A DNA stretch of 64,000 nucleotides from Morganella morganii (GTDB lineage Bacteria > Pseudomonadota > Gammaproteobacteria > Enterobacterales > Enterobacteriaceae), in NCBI RefSeq assembly GCF_019402645.1, contig NZ_VKKS01000001.1, forward strand, positions 1,860,835-1,924,834. The letters are read 5' to 3'. Below, piece by piece: positions 42,016-49,868 of the stretch. Position 1 is the first letter of the stretch; each line of letters starts with the position of its first letter. The notes under the pieces are model-generated. The model was not told where the DNA came from. It searched no databases and worked only from the letters and a program-made list of their open reading frames with translations. The translations under genes were made by a program, and so were the position numbers.

Positions 42016-43455
42016 TTGGTACATAAAAAGCTAAATTATGTCGTCATCGTCGTCGTCGCGCTGTTCGCTGCGGCGCTGATCGCCATCAATATCAGCTGGC
42101 CGTCGCAGCAGCCGCAGCTCAACCGTATTCTTGCGCGGGGGGAACTGCGTGTCAGTGCAGTGACATCACCGCTTATCAGCTTTAATAAGCAGGGACAGGC
42201 CAGCGGTTTTGATTACGAACTGGCGCAGCGTTTCGCTGACTACCTCGGTGTGAAACTGGTGGTACAGGAGCGCGACGGCGTCAACGACCTGTTCAGCGAT
42301 CTTGCCAATAACGACGCCGATCTGCTCGCCGCCGGGCTTATCTATAATGAAGACCGCCTGGAAACCGCTCTGAGCGGTCCGACTTACTACACCGTCGCGC
42401 AGCAGCTTCTCTACCGCATGGGTAACAAACGTCCGCGCGATTTGGGCGATCTCGGCTCACCGGTCTGGGTCACTGCCGGCAGTGCGCATGCCCGCCTGCT
42501 CCGTCAGCTCAAAACGGAAAAATATCCGGATCTGGAAATCCGCGAAGTCGCGGACAAAAACAGCAATCATCTGCTTCAGCGGCTGGCAAAAGGCGGAATT
42601 GATTATGTCGTCAGCGATTCTGTCAGTGTGGCGCAGGAGCAGCATATTCACCCGAATGTCACGGTGGCCTTTGAGATAACGGAAAACCAGCCGCTGACCT
42701 GGTATCTGAAACGCAGCGAAGACAGCAGCCTGAACGCCGCCCTGCTCGATTTTTTCAATCAGACGCGGGAAACCGACACCCTGGCACGTCTGGAAGAGAA
42801 GTATTTCAGCCACATGAACCAATTTAATTATGTGGATACCAAAACGTTTATTAATGCCATCAATACTCAGCTGACCACTTACCGTCCGTTGTTTGAAAAG
42901 TATGCGGGAAAAATGGACTGGCGGGTACTGGCGGCGATTGCCTGGCAGGAATCACACTGGAACCCGACCGCCACCTCACCGACCGGCGTGCGCGGCATTA
43001 TGATGCTGACCCGGCCGACGGCGGATTTCTTTGGTATTGAGGATCGCCTTGACCCCGAGCAGAGCATCAAGGGGGGCGGGACTTATATTAATTATCTGAT
43101 GGATAAACTGCCGGATTCTATCCCGGAGGATGAAAAAATCTGGTTTGCACTGGCGGCTTATAATATGGGCTACGGCCATATGCTGGATGTGCGTAAGCTG
43201 ACCGAGATGCAGGGGGCGGATCCTGACAGCTGGCTGGATGTGAAATCCCGCCTGCCGCTGCTGAGTAAAAAAGCCTATTACCAGTCCCTGCCGTACGGCT
43301 ATGCGCGCGGCTATGAAGCTTACCGCTATGTGGAAGGGGTACGCCGTTACCAGCTCAGTTTACAGGGTTATCTCGATTTACATCAGGAAGAGCTGCGGCT
43401 ACAGCAGCCGGAAGAAGAAACGGCAGAGATACTAACCTCTGCCGCACCGGAGTGA
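42016..43455 (+). CDS. mltF: Membrane-bound lytic murein transglycosylase F
   Basis: MltF is a periplasmic enzyme that cleaves peptidoglycan glycan strands. It has 479 residues. The N-terminal part is a solute-binding-protein-like domain (RGELRVSAVTSPL; FDYELAQRFADYLGVKL). The C-terminal SLT domain has the catalytic Glu in AWQESHWNPTATSPTGVRG. Translation must start at the TTG at 42016 (next to a hydrophobic signal segment), because the preceding in-frame codons include a TGA at 42004 and no ATG lies near. It abuts the convergent tadA: its stop and the tadA stop are adjacent. Confidence 0.93.
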   Translation: MVHKKLNYVVIVVVALFAAALIAINISWPSQQPQLNRILARGELRVSAVTSPLISFNKQGQASGFDYELAQRFADYLGVKLVVQERDGVNDLFSDLANNDADLLAAGLIYNEDRLETALSGPTYYTVAQQLLYRMGNKRPRDLGDLGSPVWVTAGSAHARLLRQLKTEKYPDLEIREVADKNSNHLLQRLAKGGIDYVVSDSVSVAQEQHIHPNVTVAFEITENQPLTWYLKRSEDSSLNAALLDFFNQTRETDTLARLEEKYFSHMNQFNYVDTKTFINAINTQLTTYRPLFEKYAGKMDWRVLAAIAWQESHWNPTATSPTGVRGIMMLTRPTADFFGIEDRLDPEQSIKGGGTYINYLMDKLPDSIPEDEKIWFALAAYNMGYGHMLDVRKLTEMQGADPDSWLDVKSRLPLLSKKAYYQSLPYGYARGYEAYRYVEGVRRYQLSLQGYLDLHQEELRLQQPEEETAEILTSAAPE

Positions 43456-43995
<540 letters not shown>

Positions 43996-44048
43996 TTATT
44001 TAAAATCATGCACAGTATAGCGTCACTGTCGTCAGACAGGCAGTTTCT

Positions 44049-44687
44049 TTACGCTGTAAACAGCGCCAGTTTGGCGGCAAAGCCCATAAAAAACAGGCCG
44101 ATGGTGCTGTTACCCACTTTCGCAGCCTGTTTTTTGTGGCGGAAGAACTGCGATAATTTGGTGCCGCTGTAGATTAAAAAAGAGAGATACAAAAAGCTGA
44201 CCGTTTCCAGAATCAGTGCCAGCACACCATAACTCACCACCGGATGGGCATAATTAAAATCAATAAACTGGATAAAGAAAGAGACATAAAACAGAATCGC
44301 TTTCGGGTTTGTCAGGCTCAGAATCAGTGCTTTATTAAAGGCATTTTCCGCTTTCAGCGGTTTATCCTCATGGTTCCTCTGTTTCTGCATAAAAGTGGCA
44401 TAGAGAATTTTCAGTCCAAGATACAATAAATACGCCGCACCGAGGTAACGCACAGCAGTAAATAATGCCGGAGAAGCTTTAATGACTGAGGCAACCCCCA
44501 GGAATGACAGAATGATCAGCACTGCATCGCCGGTAAATACCCCCAGTGCGGCCCGGTAACCTTTTTTATACCCGAATGCCGCACTGGATTTCAGGACATA
44601 CAGCGAGTTCGGCCCCGGCACAAGGATAATAAAAATAACACCGATGATATAAGTACCGATATTCAGTATGCCCAGATTTTCAAACAT
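44049..44687 (-). CDS. leuE: LysE-family amino acid exporter, LeuE-like
   Basis: This 212-residue inner-membrane exporter has six hydrophobic segments. It follows E. coli LeuE closely, for example [34 protein letters not shown] and [23 protein letters not shown]. LeuE exports leucine and analogues. It is encoded between tadA and an MFS pump gene on the same strand; neither spacing demands an operon. Confidence 0.88.
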   Translation of the reverse strand: MFENLGILNIGTYIIGVIFIILVPGPNSLYVLKSSAAFGYKKGYRAALGVFTGDAVLIILSFLGVASVIKASPALFTAVRYLGAAYLLYLGLKILYATFMQKQRNHEDKPLKAENAFNKALILSLTNPKAILFYVSFFIQFIDFNYAHPVVSYGVLALILETVSFLYLSFLIYSGTKLSQFFRHKKQAAKVGNSTIGLFFMGFAAKLALFTA

Positions 44688-44758
44688 AACGCCTCCGTGG
44701 TGTGTGCAGGTTCAGATTAATTAATCATAAAATACATGCCACGGATATACCTTCTCTG

Positions 44759-46237
44759 TTATAAGGTTATTTTCCCGTTTTCCTGCGGAATTTTGCGGCG
44801 GCGGGGGTAAAATATCAGGACAAACACCCATACTGCCGATAATGCTGCGCCGGCCATCGCCAGATTAAACCCGCCCGCAAAGGCTTCATAAATGGTGTTC
44901 TGCACTGCGGCTGTCAGTTCCCCGGTCTGTGCGCCGGTAATAAGCTGCTCTGCCTCCGGCAAACGGCGGTGCTGCGCAATACTGACCGCACGCTGTATCA
45001 TCAGTGTGCCGAGCAGTGCCACCCCCAGCGTCATGCCGGTCTGGCGCATCATATTCAGTGTCGCCGATGCCACACCGGAGCGCGCCGGATCAGCGGCGTG
45101 CATAATCAGTGCGCCGGTGGCGGGAATGGATAGCCCCATGCCGGTGCCGAGCATAAACAGTATCAGCCCCGTCAGCGGATACGGTGTATACGGCGTCAGC
45201 AGTGTCATCAGTCCGCAGGCCGCCGCTGTCAGCAGCAGGCCGGTGCCGAGGATCAGGCGGATACTCAGTTTACGGGCGATCCGCCCGAATGAGAACGCAA
45301 ACAGCGCCATTGCGATAAATTCCGGCGACATCCGCCAGCCCGCTTCCAGAGCATCCCAGCCCTGCGCTTTCTGTAAAAACAGTGCGATAAAAAACACATT
45401 GGTATATGCCGCAAAACCAATCACAAACGAAGCCAGATTGTAGTGCCGGTAATCCCGGCGTCTGAAATCCGTCAGCGGCAGAAGCGGTTTTGCCACCCGG
45501 TTTTCGGTGTACAGAAACAATAAAAGGAAAATAATCCCGCCTGTGACAGTAAACAGAATTACCGGATGCAACCAGCCATGGATACCCGCCTCGGTCAGTC
45601 CGTACGTCACACAGCCCAGCGCTGCGATACTCAACAATTGTCCTGCCGGGTCAAACGCCGCTTTCTCCGGATCCGCGCTTTCGCGGATACCGTACTGCCC
45701 GAGCAGAAATGTGATAATACCGACCGGAATATTGATAAGAAAAATACCTTCCCAGCCGGTGGTATGCACCAGCACACCCCCGAGGATCGGCCCGACAATC
45801 AGTGACAACGCACTGACAGATGACCAGATACCAATCACCCGGATACGCTGCTGGTTGTCCGCAAAAGTATGCGTGATCAGTGACAGAGCCCCGGGAATAA
45901 GCAACGCCGCCGCAATCCCCTGCACAACCCTTCCTGCCAGCAGCAGCGGCAATGTACCGGCCAGTGCGCAGAGCAGTGAGCCGAGAGTAAAAATCAGCAC
46001 CCCGGCCAGCCACATTTTTTTGCGCCCGTAACGGTCACTCAACGGACCGGCGGACAGAATAAGCGCAGATAAACACAATGCATAAGCATCAATCAGCCAT
46101 TGCAATGACACCATCGGCGCATGTAAGTCATGCTGAATGGCCGGCAGTGCCACATTCACAATACTGATATCCAGCGTTGCCATAAAGGTACCCAGGCAAA
46201 TCGCGGTGGTAACGGCAAAATAACGAAGTCGGTTCAT
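44759..46237 (-). CDS. MFS drug efflux pump, DHA2 (14-TM) family
   Basis: This 492-residue transporter has the DHA2 signatures TLDISIVNVALPAI near residue 19 and LSDRYGRKKMW (motif A) near 69, with about 14 hydrophobic segments. The start at 46237 (MNRLRYFAVT) follows AGGAGAAC. It is divergent from a tetR-type gene with a palindromic operator between them, so drug- or ligand-induced expression is likely. The substrates cannot be read from sequence. Confidence 0.88.
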   Translation of the reverse strand: MNRLRYFAVTTAICLGTFMATLDISIVNVALPAIQHDLHAPMVSLQWLIDAYALCLSALILSAGPLSDRYGRKKMWLAGVLIFTLGSLLCALAGTLPLLLAGRVVQGIAAALLIPGALSLITHTFADNQQRIRVIGIWSSVSALSLIVGPILGGVLVHTTGWEGIFLINIPVGIITFLLGQYGIRESADPEKAAFDPAGQLLSIAALGCVTYGLTEAGIHGWLHPVILFTVTGGIIFLLLFLYTENRVAKPLLPLTDFRRRDYRHYNLASFVIGFAAYTNVFFIALFLQKAQGWDALEAGWRMSPEFIAMALFAFSFGRIARKLSIRLILGTGLLLTAAACGLMTLLTPYTPYPLTGLILFMLGTGMGLSIPATGALIMHAADPARSGVASATLNMMRQTGMTLGVALLGTLMIQRAVSIAQHRRLPEAEQLITGAQTGELTAAVQNTIYEAFAGGFNLAMAGAALSAVWVFVLIFYPRRRKIPQENGKITL

Positions 46238-46269
46238 GGTGTTCTCCTTTCTCAGAGGCAGAATACACA

Positions 46270-46288
46270 TCGACCGACCGGCGGTCAA
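46270..46288. promoter_or_regulatory. Probable TetR operator
   Basis: The 19-base imperfect palindrome TCGACCGACCGGCGGTCAA (14 of 19 positions symmetric) lies 33 bases upstream of the MFS start, in the divergent gap to the tetR-type gene. It is the likely binding site of the adjacent regulator. Confidence 0.65.
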
Positions 46289-46381
46289 TTAAAATGAGAA
46301 TAGATTTCATTTGCGTGTTTCTTTCGCCTTCATACCCCGGAAATGGCATAATCGGGGTTTTCTGTTATAAAAGGCGCGTTT

Positions 46382-46975
46382 ATGACTCAGTCAGCAGAAC
46401 ACAAACCCCGTTTTAAACCTGCCGATGTCCGGATCAATGAACTGATGGATGCCGCCGAATCACTGTTTCTCGACAAGGGATTTGATGCCACGACCGTCAG
46501 TGATATTGTGGCGCGGGCCGGTGTCGCGAAGGGAACCTATTACCACTATTTCGCCGCCAAACCGGACATTTACGAGGCATTGCGCCACCGTTATATGGAC
46601 TGGTTTCTGTCGCAGACTCAGCAAGCGATGGATGCCTGTGCGGCGGGCGATGCGGATGCCAGACTCGCGGCCTGGTGTGATCGCTCTGTCACGGCTTATA
46701 CTGAAAAGCAGGAGCTGCATGATGTCCTGTTTCATCAGGGGTTTCACCAGCAGGGTAATGACCATGAGAATGCCGTGCTGAATCAGTTGCTTGCCCTGAT
46801 CGCAGAAGGTGAACAACACAGTAACTGGCGCACGGTACATCCGGATATTACGGCGATGATTATTTATCACGGCATGCATGCCGCCGTGGATACCCTGCCG
46901 CAATCCGGACACTACACGGCGCAGACGCTGGGCGGCGTGCTGTATGAACAATTTCTGCGCTTTCTGAAAGCCTGA
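46382..46975 (+). CDS. TetR-family regulator of the adjacent efflux pump
   Basis: This 197-residue protein has an N-terminal TetR helix-turn-helix (AAESLFLDKGFDATTVSDIVARAGVAKGTYYHYFAAKPDIYEAL, residues about 25-68) and a helical ligand-binding domain. Divergent placement from the MFS pump and the shared palindrome suggest it represses both genes. It ends at a bidirectional terminator. Confidence 0.9.
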   Translation: MTQSAEHKPRFKPADVRINELMDAAESLFLDKGFDATTVSDIVARAGVAKGTYYHYFAAKPDIYEALRHRYMDWFLSQTQQAMDACAAGDADARLAAWCDRSVTAYTEKQELHDVLFHQGFHQQGNDHENAVLNQLLALIAEGEQHSNWRTVHPDITAMIIYHGMHAAVDTLPQSGHYTAQTLGGVLYEQFLRFLKA

Positions 46976-46979
46976 TAAA

Positions 46980-47005
46980 AAAAGCCCGGTCGCAGCCGGG
47001 CTTTT
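46980..47005. terminator. Bidirectional terminator between tetR and map
   Basis: AAAAGCCCGG and its perfect complement CCGGGCTTTT are separated by six bases. It lies between the convergent tetR-type gene and map. Confidence 0.9.
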
Positions 47006-47032
47006 CACACTCTGTTGTTTATACAGATAAAA

Positions 47033-47809
47033 TCATCGTAATGTTTCATCCGCACGCAGAGTTAACACTTCATAGCCGGTCGCGGTCACCAGAATGGTGT
47101 GCTCAGACTGCGCGGATAATTTTTTATCCCGCGTTACCACAGTCCAGCCATCTTTTTTGGTTTTGATTTTGGCACCGCCCTGGTTAATCATCGGCTCAAT
47201 GGTAAAGGTCATCCCCTCTTTCAGTTCCGTTCCTTTACCGCGCACACCATAATGCAGCACCTGCGGGGATTCATGCATCTCACGGCCGATACCGTGACCG
47301 CAATACTCGCGCACCACACTGTATCCGCGTGACTCCGCATAATGCTGAATAGCAGAACCGATATCCCCCAGCGTCGCGCCCGGTTTCACCTGCTGAATAC
47401 CTTCCCACATGGCATCATAGGTGGTTTTCACCAGTTTGCGCGCCAGTGGTGAGGCTTCCGGCATCACATACATTTTGCTGGAATCCGCAATAAAGCCGTT
47501 CTTTTCCAGAGTGATATCCACATTAATGATATCTTTATCTTTCAACAGCTCATCCGCTTTCGGAACACCGTGACACACCACTTCATTCAGCGAGGTATTC
47601 AGCACATACTGAAACCCGTACTGCCCTTTACTGGCAGGGCGTGACTGAAGGGTATTCACGATATAATCTTCAACTTTGTCATTAATCGCCAGCGTGGAAA
47701 CACCCGGTTTAATGAAATCGTCCAGCATGGCAAAGACCTTTGCCAGCAGACGGCCTGATTCCCGCATCAGCTCAATTTCTTCGGGTGTTTTTATAACGAT
47801 ACTACTCAT
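47033..47809 (-). CDS. Type I methionine aminopeptidase paired with a ParD-like gene
   Basis: This 258-residue M24 methionyl aminopeptidase removes N-terminal Met from nascent proteins. Visible metal and active-site segments are INVDITLEKNGFIADSSKMY, REYCGHGIGREMHESPQV and FTIEPMINQGG. Note that SSKMY replaces the usual DTSRTF-like segment after the second metal Asp. The start at 47809 follows AGGAGAAC and overlaps the end of the ParD-like gene by eight bases, indicating translational coupling. The housekeeping map normally sits by rpsB, so this is probably a second copy. Confidence 0.88.
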   Translation of the reverse strand: MSSIVIKTPEEIELMRESGRLLAKVFAMLDDFIKPGVSTLAINDKVEDYIVNTLQSRPASKGQYGFQYVLNTSLNEVVCHGVPKADELLKDKDIINVDITLEKNGFIADSSKMYVMPEASPLARKLVKTTYDAMWEGIQQVKPGATLGDIGSAIQHYAESRGYSVVREYCGHGIGREMHESPQVLHYGVRGKGTELKEGMTFTIEPMINQGGAKIKTKKDGWTVVTRDKKLSAQSEHTILVTATGYEVLTLRADETLR

Positions 47810-48008
47810 GCTGTTCTCCTTTCCGGCTGACAGATTCTTTTTCCAGCATTTCGCTGACAAGCATTGTGAAGGTTTTATCAGGATTCATTTCAGCCTGCAT
47901 TCCGATTTTGATCCAGAATTCTGCCTGAGCATTGATAGAGCGCGACATCACTGTGCTCGCCCGGCGCAGATATTCATGTAATTCATCGGAGATTTTAACA
48001 ATACCCAC
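47802..48008 (-). CDS. ParD-like antitoxin-family protein
   Basis: This 68-residue protein begins at a GTG (48008) with AAGGA six bases upstream. Its N-terminus (GIVKISDELHEYLRRAS) has the beta-strand and helix pattern of a ribbon-helix-helix DNA-binding domain, and MSRSINAQAEFWIKIGMQAE resembles the ParD-like family. It is the first gene of a two-gene operon with map. A 9-bp palindrome just upstream (48027-48053) could be its own operator. Confidence 0.75.
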   Translation of the reverse strand: MGIVKISDELHEYLRRASTVMSRSINAQAEFWIKIGMQAEMNPDKTFTMLVSEMLEKESVSRKGEQHE

Positions 48009-48026
48009 GTGAAATCCTTAACTGAT

Positions 48027-48053
48027 AAACCATATATAAAACAGATATGGTTT
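48027..48053 (-). promoter_or_regulatory. Palindrome in the parD-like/map promoter
   Basis: AAACCATAT and ATATGGTTT form a perfect 9-bp inverted repeat with a 9-base centre, 19-45 bases upstream of the GTG start. The surrounding AT-rich sequence includes TATATA-like -10 material. A ribbon-helix-helix protein encoded next door is the natural candidate to bind it. Confidence 0.6.
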
Positions 48054-48116
48054 GTATAATAGACCTCACGCAAACGGGAATCAATCGCATCCTGTTAATT
48101 CCGCATATTCGGTCAA

Positions 48117-49124
48117 TCAGAAGAGCTGCAACCCCATCCCCCGCTTTACCTGATCCAGTGTCTGCTGTGTTATTTCCCGCGCTTTTTCTGTTCCGCTGCG
48201 GATCACCGAGAGCAGATAAGGTTTATCTGCCATCAGCCGCGCCCGCTCCTCACGGATCGGCGCCAGCAGTGTTTGCAGGCACTCATTCAGTACCGTCTTG
48301 CACTCTCTGTCACCTAATCCGCCGGCCTGATAGCGGGCTTTCATTTCTGCCACCCGTGCCGTATCCGGATGAAACGCATCAAGATAGGCAAACACCACAT
48401 TACCCTCAATCCGGCCGGGATCAGACACCCGCAGGTGCTGCGGGTCAGTAAACATGGCATTGACAGCACGGGTCAGTTCATCCGCACTGACAGAGAGATT
48501 AATGGCATTACCCAGTGATTTTGACATCTTACCGTCAATCCCCGGCAGGCGTCCGGTTTTACCGACTTCCGCACGGCAATGAACCAGTAATTTCTGCCCG
48601 GTAATATTATTGATTTTGCTGACAATTTCATTGGTTTGTTCAATCATCGGCAGCTGATCCTCCCCGACCGGCACCAGATCAGCTTTAAACGCGGTGATAT
48701 CCGCCGCCTGGCTGACCGGATAAATCAAAAATCCGGCGGGCAGTGTGCGGGAAAACTGCTTCTGAATAATTTCCTGTTTGACTGTCGGATTTCGCTCCAG
48801 CCGGGAAACTGTCACCAGATTGAGATACAGCAATGTCAGCTCAGCCAGCGCGGGCAGTGCAGATTGCAGACAAATCACCGAACGGGCGGGATCAATCCCT
48901 GCCGCCAGATAATCTGCCGCCACATCATAAAAATAACGGTTTACTTTTTCCGGCTGCGCACCGTTATCCGTCAGTCCCTGCATATCGGCCATCAGAATAT
49001 ATTGCACGGCAGAATGCTGAAGAGTAACCCGCTGCTGCAACGAGCCGGTATAATGCCCGAGATGTAACGGCCCGGTAATGCGGTCGCCGGTCAGAATGAC
49101 GGATTGAGTGTGATGAACAGACAT
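48117..49124 (-). CDS. trpS2: Auxiliary tryptophanyl-tRNA synthetase
   Basis: This 335-residue class I synthetase charges tRNA-Trp. The HIGH-type motif is PLHLGHYTGSL (residues 19-29) and the KMSKS motif is intact in DGKMSKSLGN (near 200). The housekeeping enterobacterial trpS lies in the dam-rpe-gph-trpS operon, so this is most likely a second, diverged copy. AAAGAGGA precedes the ATG by about eight bases. The gene is preceded by a Trp-codon leader and attenuator (49186-49307), implying induction when charged tRNA-Trp runs low, for example under an inhibitor of the main enzyme. Confidence 0.92.
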   Translation of the reverse strand: MSVHHTQSVILTGDRITGPLHLGHYTGSLQQRVTLQHSAVQYILMADMQGLTDNGAQPEKVNRYFYDVAADYLAAGIDPARSVICLQSALPALAELTLLYLNLVTVSRLERNPTVKQEIIQKQFSRTLPAGFLIYPVSQAADITAFKADLVPVGEDQLPMIEQTNEIVSKINNITGQKLLVHCRAEVGKTGRLPGIDGKMSKSLGNAINLSVSADELTRAVNAMFTDPQHLRVSDPGRIEGNVVFAYLDAFHPDTARVAEMKARYQAGGLGDRECKTVLNECLQTLLAPIREERARLMADKPYLLSVIRSGTEKAREITQQTLDQVKRGMGLQLF

Positions 49125-49185
49125 ACGAATTCCTCTTTATATTATGATCAGAGGCCGCCGGAATGCATACAATATGTCTGAAATG

Positions 49186-49211
49186 AAATCGCCGCACTCC
49201 GGCGGCGATTT
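49186..49211 (-). terminator. Attenuator terminator upstream of trpS2
   Basis: A 10-bp perfect stem (AAATCGCCGC, 49211-49202, with GCGGCGATTT, 49195-49186) and a 6-base loop are followed by CATTTC. It lies between the leader peptide stop and the trpS2 start and acts as segment 3:4 of a trp-type attenuator. Confidence 0.85.
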
Positions 49212-49256
49212 TTGAAATTAAAACTGAATAACAAAACCGGCGCCGCACGTTGTGCG
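49202..49256 (-). promoter_or_regulatory. Antiterminator and pause segments of the trpS2 leader
   Basis: Segment 1 (CGCAC, 49256-49252), directly after the tandem Trp codons, pairs with GTGCG (49248-49244). Segment 2 GCGGCG (49246-49241) is instead fully complementary to CGCCGC (49207-49202) of the terminator stem. A ribosome stalled at the Trp codons would cover segment 1, free segment 2 and block the terminator. This is the 1:2, 2:3, 3:4 logic of the trp operon attenuator. Confidence 0.8.
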
Positions 49257-49307
49257 CCACCAGAAAGCATTATGTGAAAAACCGACTGTAATTTTATTAT
49301 TCATCAT
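49218..49307 (-). CDS. Leader peptide with tandem Trp codons controlling trpS2
   Basis: This 29-residue frame starts ATG ATG at 49307 and ends TAA at 49220-49218. Residues 16-17 are Trp-Trp (codons at 49262-49257) in the context AFWWRTTCG, resembling the GWWRTS of E. coli TrpL. The DNA TGGTGGCGCAC is the same as in E. coli trpL. The peptide ends 11-16 bases before the terminator stem. The ribosome-binding site is weak. Confidence 0.8.
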   Translation of the reverse strand: MMNNKITVGFSHNAFWWRTTCGAGFVIQF

Positions 49308-49572
49308 GCTGACAATGTACAACTTTTATATCCTATTGCCACCTTTTTTTACCGAGACGGATGTTTTCATTTTTGCTGTTTTTATTTACATACTTTATTC
49401 TTTGTCAGCACACCACGGGCAAACATGACAAATAATGACAATAAATTAGTTTTCTTTCATTGAGTTACCGGCTCTGTCCGGTAGAATCAGTTATTGAGAA
49501 CACATTATGATCTATCACCTTCTGCCGGAGAATTTTTATCGGATCAGATTAAAGTTATATTAAGGGGAATAT

Positions 49573-49650
49573 ATGTTTTTACTGACACTCGGATTTATTA
49601 TCTTATCCTGTCTGTTTGCCACAGTTATGAGCCCGAAATGGGATGATTAA
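49573..49650 (+). CDS. mgtS: MgtS-like small membrane protein
   Basis: This 25-residue protein has a single hydrophobic helix (FLLTLGFIILSCLFATVM) and ends SPKWDD. E. coli MgtS (31 residues) has the same plan and ends SHKWDD. AAGGGG lies seven bases before the ATG, and a strong terminator follows the stop. MgtS stabilises the magnesium importer MgtA and is induced through PhoPQ at low magnesium. No clear PhoP box could be confirmed by eye upstream. Confidence 0.8.
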   Translation: MFLLTLGFIILSCLFATVMSPKWDD

Positions 49651-49676
49651 ATGAACACAGACTTATTGTCTCTCTG

Positions 49677-49720
49677 AACGCCTTTCAGTCTGGTATAAAG
49701 CTGAAAGGCGTTTTTGTTTA
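49677..49720 (+). terminator. mgtS terminator
   Basis: A 12-bp perfect stem (AACGCCTTTCAG and complement) with a 12-base loop ends in TTTTTG, 27 bases after the mgtS stop. Confidence 0.92.
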
Positions 49721-49766
49721 TTCCCCTGTCTGGTCTGTCAAAACACACTTTTTAGCCAATCATTTT

Positions 49767-49795
49767 TTGACTAATTCATGTAACTTAACTATCTT
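49767..49795 (+). promoter_or_regulatory. Sigma-70 promoter for a small RNA
   Basis: TTGACT (49767-49772) and TATCTT (49790-49795) are separated by exactly 17 bases. The start point would be near 49802, and a strong intrinsic terminator follows about 60 bases later with no gene in between. Confidence 0.7.
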
Positions 49796-49801
49796 TAGCA
49801 T

Positions 49802-49868
49802 GTTACCAAGCTGAAAGTAACACCTGACGCCTCTGAACCGGCTTCGTTTGTTCAGAGGCTTTTTTATT
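49802..49868 (+). ncRNA. Candidate small RNA (about 67 nt) downstream of mgtS
   Basis: It starts after a well-spaced promoter and contains a short GTTAC/GTAAC hairpin, then a 10-bp GC-rich terminator stem (GCCTCTGAAC/GTTCAGAGGC, 49829-49859) with a run of six T. No open frame or ribosome-binding site is seen. In E. coli the PhoPQ-regulated sRNA MgrR lies near mgtS, but I could not match this sequence to it. Family unknown. Confidence 0.6.

Noticed and set aside
48964..49260. 98-residue minus-strand frame overlapping the trpS2 leader
   Set aside because: GTG start inside the attenuator, different frame from both the leader peptide and trpS2; no homology.
49441..49572. PhoP box upstream of mgtS
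   Set aside because: GTT-containing half sites near 49450-49467 are spaced 15 rather than 11 bases apart, so no PhoP site was called.
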